A stretch of DNA of 64,000 bases from Ischnura elegans (GCF_921293095.1 NC_060248.1:17440744-17504743); one strand, 5' to 3'. Shown: positions 11,746 to 23,039, counted from the first letter of the stretch. Notes: generated by a model not told the origin, from the sequence alone. Numbers and translations: made by a program.

Positions 11746-12334
11746 TAATGCATGTAAGTTAGCGAGGACTCTCATTTCTGCTTTTGGCGTGCCAATGATT
11801 CATCGCTATTATTGACCATAATGGAGGTAATTGAGTCATTGAAGGTGCGTTAACAAATGAGCAAGCATGAAATGACTGTTTAGATAGGGATATAAACCGG
11901 GGTAATGCAGAGAGAAACCACACCCCGAGCCATGGTGATGTCGGTGACCTTTATGCGCCAGCCAAGTCGGTATATTATAGGGCTCATCATCTGCAGGCGT
12001 CCTTGTTCCTCAAAATTGTTTGAGAAATAAAAAATAACCAATCAATACATTGTAAAATACAATGGCAGAAACATCGATTGCCGAAATTACGCAAGAAAGC
12101 AATTCATTCTCGCCTTTTCTGTTTCTCTTACGAGTCGGCTTTGCCGCGATATTAAAGGAAACCCAAGTTTTGAAACTCCAAGAATGATGGTCCAACTCAG
12201 AACGATTCTTTCCATGGCGAATGGCGCCAATGCAGTGGGCCTAAACTCTCGCAAACCACATGCACATTAATTCAATGTAAACGGGAAATCCCTCTGTATA
12301 TTATCTGATTCTCCCTTTTCGCGACCATATCATC

Positions 12335-12560
12335 GACATCATTATTGGTCCATAATCCCTAGGTTAGTCTGACACAACTTGATTTCCGCGCGATTATCTT
12401 GTCAGCTAGCATTTTCTTAATTCTGTATTTCAACCGTATTTCATCCATCTTGGCTATTCCTATTCGTCTCTTAATGAAGCTTTTCACTGTTGCGGCCTGA
12501 TTTTCCTTCAATGTTTGTATCCCTCAGAATACCATGTAAGACGCGGTCTCAGGCGTTACT
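12335..12560 (-). repeat. Possible decayed LINE-A tail
   Basis: The minus strand retains the CTAGG...TCTGACACAA end segment and the preceding GTC.GCTAG block in the order seen at the 0.3 kb LINE-A end. Coding potential has been lost through stops and indels. The assignment depends on short matches only. Confidence 0.35.
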
Positions 12561-12580
12561 TTGTGGAACGGCTTCATCAT

Positions 12581-12736
12581 AGAATAAAATAAAATTACTT
12601 TGTACTATTCCACACTTTAATTTAAATTGCACGACCCGGGTTTCAGCATCTCATGCTGTCATCACCTGATCGTCGTCCCGGGTCGTGCTATTTAAAATAA
12701 AGTGTGGAATAGAACAAAGAAATTTTATTTCATTCC
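12581..12736. repeat. Foldback element 1 (60-bp arms)
   Basis: The left arm 12581-12640 is about 90% complementary to the right arm 12677-12736, with a 36-base loop. The arms share TATTCCACACTTTA and GCACGACCCGGG. On the minus strand the loop reads GTGATGAC-AGCAT-GAG-ATGCT-GAAAC, a small stem-loop followed by GAAAC. No coding content. Class is unassigned. It could be a foldback MITE or a terminal structure of a larger retroelement. Confidence 0.9.
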
Positions 12737-12995
12737 AGAATATCGTGCGTCATGATATGACCAAATCAGCTGTCTCGTAGTCTTCTCCGGGTTGTCAGAA
12801 GACTCTCGGCAACGCTGCATTTCAATTCGGCGTGAAACTCTTGGTCCCAACACGATACCCGTCAATTATCATCACCGAATTTCATTATGTGGGTGTATTA
12901 TTGTAGATGACTCTTTGAGTGTTTAGATACCTCCACTGCAAAAACGCTCAACAATCGGCCACCAAATCAAATCCGCTCATCTAGTTGCCCAACGA

Positions 12996-13106
12996 TACGA
13001 ATCCGCTCAGCTGGTAGAAGCTGGAGCATTCACCCTCACCTCCGAAGCTAGGAGAATAGGAGATGAGCGTTTATGCTCCGGACACGGCCAGCTGAGCGGA
13101 TTCGTA
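12996..13106. repeat. Foldback element 2 (19-bp perfect arms)
   Basis: TACGAATCCGCTCAGCTGG at 12996-13014 is exactly complementary to 13088-13106. A second, inner pair (GGAGCAT at 13023-13029 with ATGCTCC at 13073-13079) extends the potential cruciform or hairpin. No GAAAC core is seen in this one. Confidence 0.88.
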
Positions 13107-13200
13107 TTTACGAATTAAAGTACCTTGTACAGACTAATATTAGAATTATTGTCCGATTACGATGATAATATTGTCGCAAAAAGGGAAAATCAGGGATGAA

Positions 13201-13371
13201 AGTTGTGGAAAGTTACACGGGATTTCCACCGGGTCAGGTTCTCCAACTTGAGTTGTCCATCGTCTTCAGGTCATGCCCTGAAGACGATGGAGAACTCGCC
13301 CATCGAAACGTCGGCCGAGATGGAGTTGGAGAACCTGACCCGGTGGAAATCCCGTGTAAACTTCCACAATT
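13201..13371. repeat. Foldback element 3 (48-bp arms plus inner hairpin)
   Basis: The outer arms 13201-13248 and 13324-13371 are nearly perfect inverted copies containing CACGGGATTTCCACCGGGTC. Inside, CCATCGTCTTCAGG pairs exactly with CCTGAAGACGATGG (13277-13290). After this comes CTGAAGA-C-GATGG-loop-CCATC-GAAACG, the same core layout as elements 1 and 4. Both strands carry short open frames, but these simply run through the palindrome and are not regarded as genes. Confidence 0.92.
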
Positions 13372-14424
13372 CTATACGCCGGGAAAGCCTACGATCAATC
13401 TTCAGGGATGACAGTGATCGATTTTTCGTTTAAATCGAGCGACATATAGAAGCGCCCGAATAGACAAATATATGACTTATTTGTTGACATAAATTCATCG
13501 AACCTGTAAATCACGTTGCCCGATGGAAGCCATAGCCTCACTCGCACTCACAAATATATGTTTGCATGTGTTTCCATTATTTTCTCTATTATTTGTGAGA
13601 TTTAATATCTTTTAATTACCCTATTTAATTAATATCTTAGAAGATAGTATTTAAATCTTCTAAAATAAGTATAGAGCATTCTATTGTCTTTTAAATTCGG
13701 CGATGCTTTTAGGAGTGTGGGTCAGGGGAAGCAATCGAGGAAAGACTTGGAAACAAAGAGGGTAGGTGGGGGGAGGGTATAGGGATGGTCGGTAAACCCG
13801 GGAGGAGGAGGAGCGTTGGTGGGGGGGGGGGGGAAGGGGTGGTTGGTTGGGTTTTCGCGGCTCCGTAATTAGAAGGGTACAAAGTGAATCTGCGGTCGCG
13901 GCGGAAGAAAGAGGAGGAGACTCTGGGGAATGGATACGCTCCTTCCCTCCACGCCCTCTTCGCGAAATGTTTCCCCGGAATAAAATCGATCCATTAAATT
14001 CGTCCGTGTGCTCCCCGACCTCAGATACGATGGACGAGCAACAATTTTCCGATTACTCCTTGCGCACTTGCGCGCCCGACAATTTCACGATCAGCCTTCC
14101 ACCTTGTTTTCCGCCAACTTTCTCCCTCACCTAAACATCTCTCGTGTCTCTTAGCTCGTGATGCGATGTAATGTAATGAAAGTGAAAGTAATCGAATTAC
14201 TGTTTACGATAACTATCTTTGGTAATTTTTTTTCTAGTAATAGTCACATAAAAAAGTAATTTTGACTCGTAAAATACTCCAAAGCTCGTGCGAGTAATTT
14301 TTACCTTCGTGTAACCGTTACATCTTTCACATCGTAATCAAAAGTGAACATCTGAATTCAACTCGCGCTGATAGAAAGGCATTTCAAGCCAAATTAACCT
14401 CGATTAAAGCTATCGCGGCTTACG
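13372..14424. other. Unassigned stretch with a poly-G run
   Basis: A purine-rich G tract lies at about 13815-13835. The following frame at 13847-14134 is GC-richer than its surroundings but shows no motif or splice support. Nothing else is recognised. Confidence 0.45.
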
Positions 14425-14778
14425 GTGATTAAAGAGAGACATACGGGTGTATACCGCGTGATGTATCGGAATTGCCCCAACGTTTCGTGACCGACTGCTG
14501 GCCACTTCTTCAAGGGAATGTTGCTGGAGTTTGGTTCTGCTGCCGGTAGAGAAACCGGATCGAGAATTAACAATATATGGAACCCACTCATCCACAATAT
14601 TTCTTCATCTTCCCTCTCCAGTCCACACCCCCTCCGCCCACCTGAAATAAAAAGGCAGCAGAAGCAAACTCCAGCGCCATTCCCTTGAAGAAGTGACCAG
14701 CAATCGGTCACGAAACGTCGCGTCAGGGCAATTACGATGCATCACGCGGCATACACCCGTACCTCCCTCTTTAATCAC
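14425..14778. repeat. Foldback element 4 (~110-bp arms)
   Basis: The left arm 14425-14532 and the right arm 14666-14778 are inverted copies at roughly 85% identity. Shared anchors are GTGATTAAAGAG, TACGGGTGTAT, CGCGTGATG and CTTCTTCAAGGGAATG. Each arm contains the core CTTGAAGAA-GTGACC-loop-GGTCAC-GAAACG (or its complement). The spacer holds a C-rich stretch (CCCCTCCGCCC). No protein is predicted. Confidence 0.9.
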
Positions 14779-17700
14779 ATTAATCTCATTTGTTAAATTT
14801 GGTAAAACATTAATTTTATGCCTAAAGTGCCTAGCTTAAACATTTTCATTATTACTTTTACGAAATTCCATTAAATAATAATTAATACTCCCTGTTTGAG
14901 AAAGTGTTGACTGCGATTTCATCATATACAGGAGAAAATTTAAAAGTAATTTTTGTAATTCTTTTAGATAATTCATAACGTACGAAAATCGTCAGAATTA
15001 ATGGAATGAAATTAGGCACCTCAGAAGAGAACTCTTGAAGTGGGGTTTCCACACAATGTGCTTGGGAGCGTAGAAAAACAAAAGTATCTAAGTGTCAGGG
15101 CAAGTTTATGCACAGAAAAGTGTTCATTGTTACAAGAATATCAAAATAGGAGCACAATAATATCAAAACATAAAATATTATAACAAAAATTTTATAATTA
15201 AATTGCTCATCAAATAAATACCTTACCAAGAGTTGTTAAAACACAACAGGTAACTTATCCAGAGGGTAATTTACATTTTAAAGAAATTTAAAATTTTACA
15301 AGGTGATCCTAATTGAGCCCAATGACATATTTTCAATACTTTTCTTATCACTGGTCCTGGTAAAGAGTAACATCGGAGAGGTGCGATGCCAGCGGCATTT
15401 TTTTGAGACATTTTTGCAATCGAAGTCTTGTGAGAGATTTGACTCCGAATTTGCTTGTTGTCAAGCGGAACTTTTTGCCTTTCCCAACGGCCTAAAAACT
15501 AGATGGTGATCATTTTTATCACCCACTCTGGATCTTCCACTTCATTAGTTGACCATCACTTATTTTTTTAATCATTCTTGTGCGACCGCGTGGGCCACTG
15601 CGTGATTTGGAACGTTGTCGGTAAATGAATGAAAAGTTAATTGGACGTTAATTCTAACCGTCATCCCAAGTTTTGGAGGAATTTGGGAGGTGGGAATCGA
15701 AAGAGTTAAAAGACTACTTATCGCAGCAATAGTCACTGAGTTTTTAACTTCAAACGAAGAATTAAGTCTAAAAAAAACTCATTGTCTAACGAAGAATGAT
15801 ATACTGTACTTACACAGGGCGAAGCTACCCTTAATTGTTGACGCCTATCGCCAATCAGCTCCAATCTGATGATTCAGAGGCATGTTCTCTTGCAAGAGGA
15901 GCCGGGCTTAATTGTTGCAAAAATTCATAGAAACCTGCAAATCACGTAGCCCGCTGGAAGCTGTTGCATCAAATTATTATATCATTTTGGAGAAGATGAA
16001 TAATTGAATACATAGGGACCTTGCAGTATATGACTAAATGGTTCAAAATGCCACCAAATTTGATAGAGGGTCAATTAGTCCTCAAATAGGTTTACTAAAA
16101 GAATGACTAAAATGCGGTTATTGTTCTGTGAGATTAGTGCCACTGGCTTAAAGCTCAATTGATACTAGTAATGAGTATGAATATGTTGTTTAGTGAGTAA
16201 TTTCACAATAATTGGTAATTATTCTCGAAAATTATTGATAAGGTTTCATCACTAATTTAACTGATTAAAGATATCATGCTCGTTACATTAATTAAATATT
16301 TATAGAGCATAACTTAGTATTTGTCTCTCGTAGTTGTTGTCACTGAAAGCGGCTATGATGAAATTTCTTTATTTTGAAATTGTCTTTCGATAATAATTAC
16401 TATCCGTGGCCGAGGACTATGTTGTCGTAGATAAAATAATTTCATGCTTGGAAAAGAAAGCAATGAAGTTGGCTTAGTTCAAAACTAGTTAGGCACAGTT
16501 CTACTATATGGACACGACAAAGTTAGGAATTTCCTGCTTGTGTTGTTTTGAGTTACCGTAGATGGTAGCAATCTCAGCAACGATTAGAAGTAATTTATAG
16601 GGTAAAAATTGCATCTTTCTGCAGTTTTTATTTACCGTATCCAAATCACTAGTATTTAAGGCTAATTTAAGAACGAATTGAGATAACTTGCGTTTGAAAA
16701 TGTTTATCGTGATCGCGGTTGGCAGGGAAATGATTCTCTGGAGTCCGATTTGAAATATAGGTGTATAATAGCTGGAATAATTTTAAAAAGGCGAGCAATT
16801 TTCTACCAGCATGCATTACAGTGAGGAAAATTGGCATTTGCGGTGAGTAGGCGATAAAGTGAAGGGTATAATTTGCTGATTGAAATCCTCTGTGGCAATT
16901 ATTTAGCATTAGATTCGTAATTACGATGCGTGACGATAGATCGCGCCATTATCGACAGTTATTTTTTTGCTGAATACGAGAAACTTTTATCGAGACTGGA
17001 AATATCCACTGAATGTGAATTTCCTTTTGTAGCAAAATCAGTAGAAATATTACTCTTACCATTTAGCGGATCGGATAAGATGATATCATAATTTTAGTAC
17101 AGCAATCTAGAGTTCTACGGCAATATTGAAGGAGGTAGTGTGAATTGAGGGCTGGCTGATCCAAGAAAAGTATATCCAGGGAACGTGTCAATTATATTGG
17201 ACGCAAAAATGATGGATCGCTCTCTGGAATCACTCCAAATAATAGTATTTCAGAAATGAATGAAATGGTGTGAGAACGGTCCCCCAAATTGCTCCGTTAA
17301 AATCATTTTTACTATTTTAAATGTTACCTATGGATTTATATTGAGGTTTATAATTGTATCTACTGACATCCAGTTGCTCTGTTATCATAAAAACAATTGA
17401 ATCACGTTTCATGTTGTACATATTGACTCTAAGAGGTCTTTTTTGGTGGTTCGTAGAGGCATCATGCTAAGTTTTTTTTTAAAGTTCCATTATCATATTT
17501 ATTACACTTACTATAAGCGTTGGAAGATTCATCCAGAAATGAAGCAGCAATAATGGTGTACCCATATAACAAATTATAATGTTATCACTCTTCAAATTGT
17601 ATCGATTTTGTTAAATAAGCAATGAGATGTAGGTTTTGTACCCTCAAATGATTATTTCTATGCTGCCCTAAAAATGGAAAACATTTGATTCCAAAGCGCT

Positions 17701-18244
17701 GGCAAATAATGATATTTTAGGCACCCAAACTGAAGACCTGCACTCGATATTTTTTATGCTTCTGTTATCACTGTTCTCATAACTAATATCTACGTCACAT
17801 TCGTTTCCAGCGAGGGTCGTCGAGGCAAGAACTCATTACGAGGAGGCATTCGGAGTGGAACTTTTAAAGAGGGAGCCACTTATTCGCAGCTCGTCTGAAA
17901 TCGCTCCTATGGTCGTTTTCATCAAAGTCAGCAAAATGGCCTCCGACCGTAATTACCCCCTCGCGGGGACTTCATATTAGGGCATTCTAAATTGCGGCTT
18001 TCCTAAATCTTTGGACGGGAATAATTTCCGCATTGGGCGATTTTTATCTGAAAATTGAGCAACGCCGCGCACGCGAAGTAGATATGCACCCACTTTGGCG
18101 GATCTCTCTGTGATGTCGCACACGCCACGGCAGCGTTTTTTCACCATTCGGCTTCGCGATGGCCTCAATACGAACACATTTGGCAAGCAGTTGAGATGGG
18201 ACGATCGGACAATAGAACTCCATTGCTACTGCAAGCAGTGGTGT
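14779..18244. other. Mostly unique AT-rich stretch
   Basis: No gene, tRNA or recognisable mobile element was found. A moderately GC-balanced block at 17810-18240, with few matches elsewhere in the window, stands out from the AT-rich surroundings. It could be conserved non-coding DNA, but nothing in the sequence proves that. Confidence 0.45.
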
Positions 18245-18248
18245 CAAG

Positions 18249-18271
18249 GTGCCGGAACGCCGTTCCGGCAC
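18249..18271. repeat. Perfect palindrome GTGCCGGAACG-C-CGTTCCGGCAC
   Basis: An 11-bp perfect inverted repeat with a 1-base centre. The half-site GCGTTCCGGCACAG recurs at 18441-18454, and a related palindrome with GGAACGGCGTTCC is at 39616-39655. These look like ends of a TIR transposon family. Confidence 0.85.
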
Positions 18272-18514
18272 TGGTTAACAAAAGAAATGATAATGAAAGA
18301 ACACTTTTATCAGTTTTATTGCCTCAAAATTTCTACTATACACATTCGTAACCAAAATATTTTATATAAAACGTAAATAATAGCTTGTAATAAAAGAACA
18401 GACAGAGTAATATTTCACTTCTAAAAAAGTTAACGAAAAAGCGTTCCGGCACAGTTAATTTTGTCATGACGTAACTGACTGCAAGGTTATTATTAAAGGA
18501 ATCTAGCGATGAAA

Positions 18515-18725
18515 ATATATTTCCATGAAGTATTCTGGCAGCCTCCCCTTCCTTCATGTACTTCCCTCTTCAATTCACAATAGGGCCTGGTCCTTTCATT
18601 CTATCTAATGATTATATCCTCTTCCTTCCTCTCTCTTGTTTACCCACCATTCTACCCTCAAACTTCAATTTCTAAATTCCCTCCTTTCAAAATACTCGCT
18701 CCACACCTTCCGTCTTGCTGTTCAT
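18515..18725 (-). pseudogene. LINE-B tail, heavily decayed
   Basis: The minus strand preserves the LINE-B terminal arrangement: CCATGAAGTATTC near the 3' end, then AATTGAAGAGGGAAG and GAGAGAGGAAGGAAG blocks that correspond to the KLKREV and GKRGRGRN parts of the better copies. Stops and indels break the frame, so no continuous protein can be read. Identification rests on alignment to the 42.0 and 52.4 kb copies. Confidence 0.55.
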
Positions 18726-18827
18726 AGAATCAAGACTGTTGGGATGCTTGGTGGATCTGTTAAAGGGACTGACTACGTCGGGAAGCGTGAGCCCATATAT
18801 TTATCTATTAAAATACTCTACCAATAG

Positions 18828-19492
18828 GGTAGTTTCCTTCATCATAGAAAACGAAAGGCAATGATTGAGATTCGTAACCCAGCATTAGTGTGTTCATAAT
18901 AAGTATACAAATTATTTGGTTTTTGAAATCTCAGTTTAGACGAATGGCAATGGTCAATTTTTACCGCATTTTACACAAAGGCCAGATTGGCGCCCATTGG
19001 ATGCCACTCCACGTGACTTCAACGGGACCTAGTTTCTATAGGAGTAGATAGGAGCTTTACATCCTCTGAGATTACCAATGAGATGAGGCACAGAGCTCAG
19101 GGAAACATATCTTAATAATCACCTATTAAAATTGCCTATGGTCGGAAAGTTTCCTTCTTTTGATAAGGTATTAATAATCCTTATTTAAGTCAAGCGCTAC
19201 CTGCCAGCAGGGTACTCTGCTACCTGGTAGCAACCTGCATCGCAGCGGCGCACATGTCCTCGCCCCAAGGTCACCTCACACGGTGGCAGCGGGAACCAGA
19301 ATGACGTCACACAGGCTTTTCCTAGCATTCATGCTTAGCCGTCTCGTTTTCGCGCGCTTGAAAATGTTCACTTTTCATTTAATCGCGAAAAATAGATATC
19401 GTCATTTAAAAATCTAAAAGCGTGAAATGCGTACTCCAGGAGTAATATATTTCGATTTAGGCAATTAAAAAATAATAGGAAACCACCCTATT
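18828..19492 (+). mobile_element. ~665-bp TIR element, copy 1
   Basis: It begins AATAGGGTAGTTTCCTTCAT and ends AGGAAACCACCCTATT, an imperfect terminal inverted repeat of about 16 bp. It matches 20189-20871 in inverted orientation and 28208-29143 in direct orientation over its length. No transposase frame is present, so it is non-autonomous. Its left flank (AATACTCTACC) and right flank (CGGTAGGTTTCCATGGAG) both resemble the 3' end of LINE-B, suggesting insertion into that LINE. The target duplication is unclear. Confidence 0.82.
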
Positions 19493-20040
19493 ACGGTAGG
19501 TTTCCATGGAGTATTCATGAAGCATTCTTCCCTCAGATTTAGGGCTATCCCAGCGAATAGACTTCGTGACGCGATCCCGAGAACTCTCGACGTATTCTTC
19601 CCTCTCTTTGTGGATTTCTCTCTTCAATTCACAATAAGGCCTTCTCCTCTTCATTAAATGTAAAAATCCTATTTTATTCCTTCCTCTCCCCAGTATAACC
19701 AATATTCCACACTCCAACACTGTTTTTAACATTCTCTCTCCGCTAAGTACTCGTTCCATCCAAACATTCCAGATATCTCCTCCGTATCTCATCTAAAAGC
19801 CTCCTCTCCTCACCCACCATGTCCAGCACTTCTTTGTTCCTCCTCCTCTCCGTCCACGTCACCTTCTCCATTCTTTGCCACACCCACATCTCGAATGCCT
19901 CAAGTCTTTTCACGTTCTCCTTCCTTGGTGACCACGTTTCGTCACCGTAAAGAGCTGGACTCCATATCAGACTCTTCACTAACCTTTTCTTCAAACACTT
20001 ACATAACGATCCCCTCATAAGCTCTGCCGCAAAGTAACCA
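19493..20040 (-). pseudogene. LINE-B C-terminal tail
   Basis: Overlapping minus-strand frames encode RGSLCKCLKKRLVKSLIWSP, ALYGDETWSPRKENVKRLEA, FEMWVWQRMEKVTWTERRRN, then VLDMVGEERRLLDEIRRRYL; after a frameshift near 19750-19790, ERVLSGERMLKTVLECG and LHLMKRRRPYCELKREIHKE. This is the region after the reverse transcriptase domain (the ALYGxETWxxRK motif is typical). The catalytic region is missing and the frame is broken, so it is a dead 5'-truncated copy. It lies between two inverted copies of the 665-bp element. Confidence 0.87.
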
Positions 20041-20120
20041 TCACTTTTTTAGTATACTATAAGAAATTTGTGGTTTACAGGCTAATGAACGTCACTTGCT
20101 CGACTTTTTATGTTAAATTA

Positions 20121-20158
20121 AGCGACCCGAGTTTCGGTGAATAATCGCCATCATTCGG
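20121..20158 (-). repeat. Solo copy of the GAAAC core motif
   Basis: The minus strand reads GAATGATGGCGATTATTCAC followed by CGAAACTCGGGTCG. It resembles the loop of foldback element 1 (TGATGA ... GAAACCCGGGTCG) but has no obvious partner arm nearby. Confidence 0.5.
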
Positions 20159-20188
20159 TATAAATTGAAATCTTTTTAACCAGTTGGG

Positions 20189-20871
20189 TGGTTTCTTACT
20201 ATTTTTTTAATGCCTACATCGAAAGATTATTACTCTTGGAATACGCATTTCACGCTTTTAGATTTTTAAATAACGATATCTATTTTTTGCGAATAAATGA
20301 AAAGTGAAAATTTTCAAGCGCGCGAAAACGCGACGGCTAAGTATGAATGCTGGGAAAAGCATGTGTTAGGTCATCCTGGTTCCCGCTACCGCCGTGTGAG
20401 GTGGCCTTGGGGTTTGGGTATGTACGCCGCTGCGATGCAGGCTGCTAGCAGGTAGCAGAGTGCCCTGCTAGCAGGTAGCGATTGACTTAAATAAGGATTA
20501 TTAATACCTTATCAAACGAAGAAAACTTTCCGACCTTAGCCAGTTTTAATAGGTGATTATTAAGACATGTTTCCCTTAGCTCTGTGCCTCATGCATGCAT
20601 TGATAATCTCAAACGATGTGAAACTCCTATCTCCTCGTATAGAAACTAGGTCCCTGTGACGTCAAGTGGAGTGGCATCGCAAGGGCGCCAATCGGGCCTT
20701 TTTCAAATGGTAATAAAATTGACCCTTGCCATTCGTCTAAATCGGTATTTCTAAAACAAAATAATTTTTATATGATGAGTACACTAATGGTAGGAAACGA
20801 ATCGCAATCAATGCCTTTCGTTTTCTATGATGAAGGAAACTACCCTATTATTGTTTCCGTTGTTACGTAAC
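20189..20871 (-). mobile_element. ~665-bp TIR element, copy 2 (inverted)
   Basis: Reverse-complement copy of 18828-19492. It ends at 20871 with GGAAACTACCCTATT. It contains a short internal reiteration of GCTAGCAGGTAGC at about 20450-20480 and shared anchors such as TTTTCAAGCGCGCGAAAACG. No ORF longer than background is present. Confidence 0.82.
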
Positions 20872-21580
20872 AGGAGGGGCCACTACTCGCCTCACCGGAG
20901 TATCACTTTTGTTTTCTTTTACACCAGTCCCAGTTAAAGGTTATCTCCGGTGTATTTCAATAAAAGTCGTTTGAGGTAAATTGATCAATTGGGTCACAGT
21001 ATGACTTATCGGTAACTGCGCGAAGGAGATATGATTGGGTAAAAGGGCGGATAGTGGGGTTCAGTGGATTGCCTTTGCAGATGGTGCATGCTCCCAAAGG
21101 ATTTGTCCATTTCCAAAAGAGATTTAAAAAATGGGAAAATCACCTTTCATTTTTATCAGAAATGGAATAATGTGCAGGTATTTTCGTAGACCCTTATTTC
21201 GAATGTACAAAGGCGCGTCCACTAACTTTATTATGGACCTATTTACCTATCAAGTAAGTCCCATTGGATTACATTCTCTGCAGGTATAACTTTGTAGCCA
21301 TCAGCTATATTGGTGAAGCGTATGTTAATAATGATTTAATCAGCATTCTGAAGAGCAATACTTTGGCTTTAAGTGAGTGTATTGAAAGGAGACAGGAAAG
21401 TTATTATGAAATACTTTGTGAAGCGTAGGCCAGAAAAGGGGAAAGAAGATGGGAAAAGGTAATCGACTACGAGTACTTCATTCTAACTTTTCTAATCGGA
21501 CCATATGCAACCTGGTCGAATGCTCGAAATTTCATAACCAAAAGTCCTGAAAGAGAGACATAGATCGCTGAGGAAGCTCA
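20872..21580. other. Unassigned stretch
   Basis: No gene or repeat recognised. Confidence 0.45.
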
Positions 21581-21817
21581 AAGGCCTATTTACACCGTAC
21601 ATTAACACGTAAAAGTTAATGTACGTTTGCGTGAATGATGTTTGTGGACCGGAACTGGACATGTACGAATGCATGAACCGAATTAAAACAGGTTTTATTT
21701 TATGTGCATGCATTCGCACAAGTTGGGTGGTTACACGGTGCATTTTGGCGTTTATTCTTGCGTTCATACATTTGGACATTAACCCGTACGTGTTAATGCA
21801 CCGTGTAAGCAGGCCTT
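21581..21817. mobile_element. MITE with ~43-bp terminal inverted repeats
   Basis: The left end AAGGCCTATTTACACCGTAC and the complement of the right end AAGGCCTGCTTACACGGTGC continue as inverted repeats through CATTAACACGTA and GTTAATG. The interior is short and non-coding. I could not identify a convincing target-site duplication, so the superfamily is left open. Confidence 0.82.
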
Positions 21818-21917
21818 AAGATTGAAAACTTGCGCAGTGTAAATATTTATTGGTGTTACGAATTCACAATCAATTTGTACAATAATATGTATGGATATGG
21901 TAACAAAAATTTTTTTA

Positions 21918-22090
21918 ACGGCTTAGCGTCCCATCCGACGGACGGAGTGTTGCGCATGTCATGTCCTCCGCACAACATTCAAGCAGTGATCGGGCAGTCT
22001 CTGAAGAATTCTCAGCCACCGCCGGGATGGGAACCCGAGCCCACGGGGTCGGAAGCCAACACTCAAGCCACCCCACCAACTCGATCCCTA
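21918..22090 (-). mobile_element. tRNA-derived SINE, group 3
   Basis: The minus strand starts GGGATCGAGTTGGTGGGGTG and reaches GGGCTCGGGTTCCCATCCCG (B-box region), then GGCGGTGGCTGAGAATTCTT and a tail ending in GGATGGGACGCTAAGCCGTT. The head is shared with the + strand copy at 29325, but that copy has a different 3' tail. Confidence 0.78.
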
Positions 22091-22094
22091 CAAA

Positions 22095-22147
22095 TGCCGA
22101 TTAACGCTATTACCCGAGATTTTATCAGTAGTTTTGGGACGAGCCGT
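22095..22147 (+). repeat. Short direct repeat, unit 1
   Basis: About 53 bp match 22373-22425 (ATTAA.GCTATTACCC..GA.TT.ATCAGT and a terminal GAGCCG). The spacing is 278 bp. Function unknown. Confidence 0.55.
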
Positions 22148-22372
22148 CATTTAAAATTTTGATCCATATACATCCAATATTTAAAGACAAAAATTCGTCC
22201 ATTACAATGGTTTCCGTCGATTCAATTCAGTACTTAAACTCGTGTCAAAAATTGTATACTCAAATAGTTATACTTACTGAAGGACCAGACTCGGTAAAAA
22301 CACCGTGTATTTTCGGTTCGTTTTAATTTGCACGCGCTCTCAAGGTTTGTCCGTCGAAAAAAATACAAGTAC

Positions 22373-22425
22373 CAATTAAAGCTATTACCCCAGACTTCAT
22401 CAGTTGCCATGCACCGAGCCGAAAA
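22373..22425 (+). repeat. Short direct repeat, unit 2
   Basis: Partner of 22095-22147. The surrounding 22320-22510 region is GC-richer than its neighbours but carries no recognised domain. Confidence 0.55.
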
Positions 22426-23039
22426 AACACCTTCCTCACTCGGCCTTATCTCCGTCGCTTTTGCTCGCCAAGTACGGCGTGAAAGAATCGTTAAGGTGGG
22501 GAGTCGTTAGACCTCCATTAGCACATTCTCAGCCCTTCATCTGAATTTCTGTTTTCTTTTTTTTTGCCGTACGTTGTCCACCATGGCTTTTTTTGTCGTC
22601 ATTTATGACATCCGTTTCATTGCCCTCGGAAGAAGTATTTTTTTCCTTCGGAAGAGTGGTAAGGGTTCAGTGAGTTTAACATTATTTGCACCGTAGGGTG
22701 GTAGTGCCATCTTAAAATAGCTTAAGAATAGGTTCATGATCATCTCTGGGAATACGGTTGTAGCTGAAATTAGTGTTTCCATAGTCTACTATTAATTACA
22801 ATTTTATGAGATTTCCGTAGAAACTGCTGCGTTGGCATAGAAATTGGATTCGTTGAATTTAATCCGGAACTATCAATATCATCACTTTTTTTCATTGCTA
22901 AAAAGCCGAAGTTGTCCCATGAAATCATCTCATTTGTCCACAATTACAAATGTGCCATTGATATAAAAGCATTGATCCTTATTCACTCAATAATGCAACC
23001 AGCTTTAAATGAGCTGCATGGAACCCTATTTCAACGGTT

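Noticed and set aside
13847-14134. Open frame at 13.85 kb as a host gene
   Set aside because: It starts in a poly-G/GC-rich zone, has no motif or splice support, and codon content looks non-selected.
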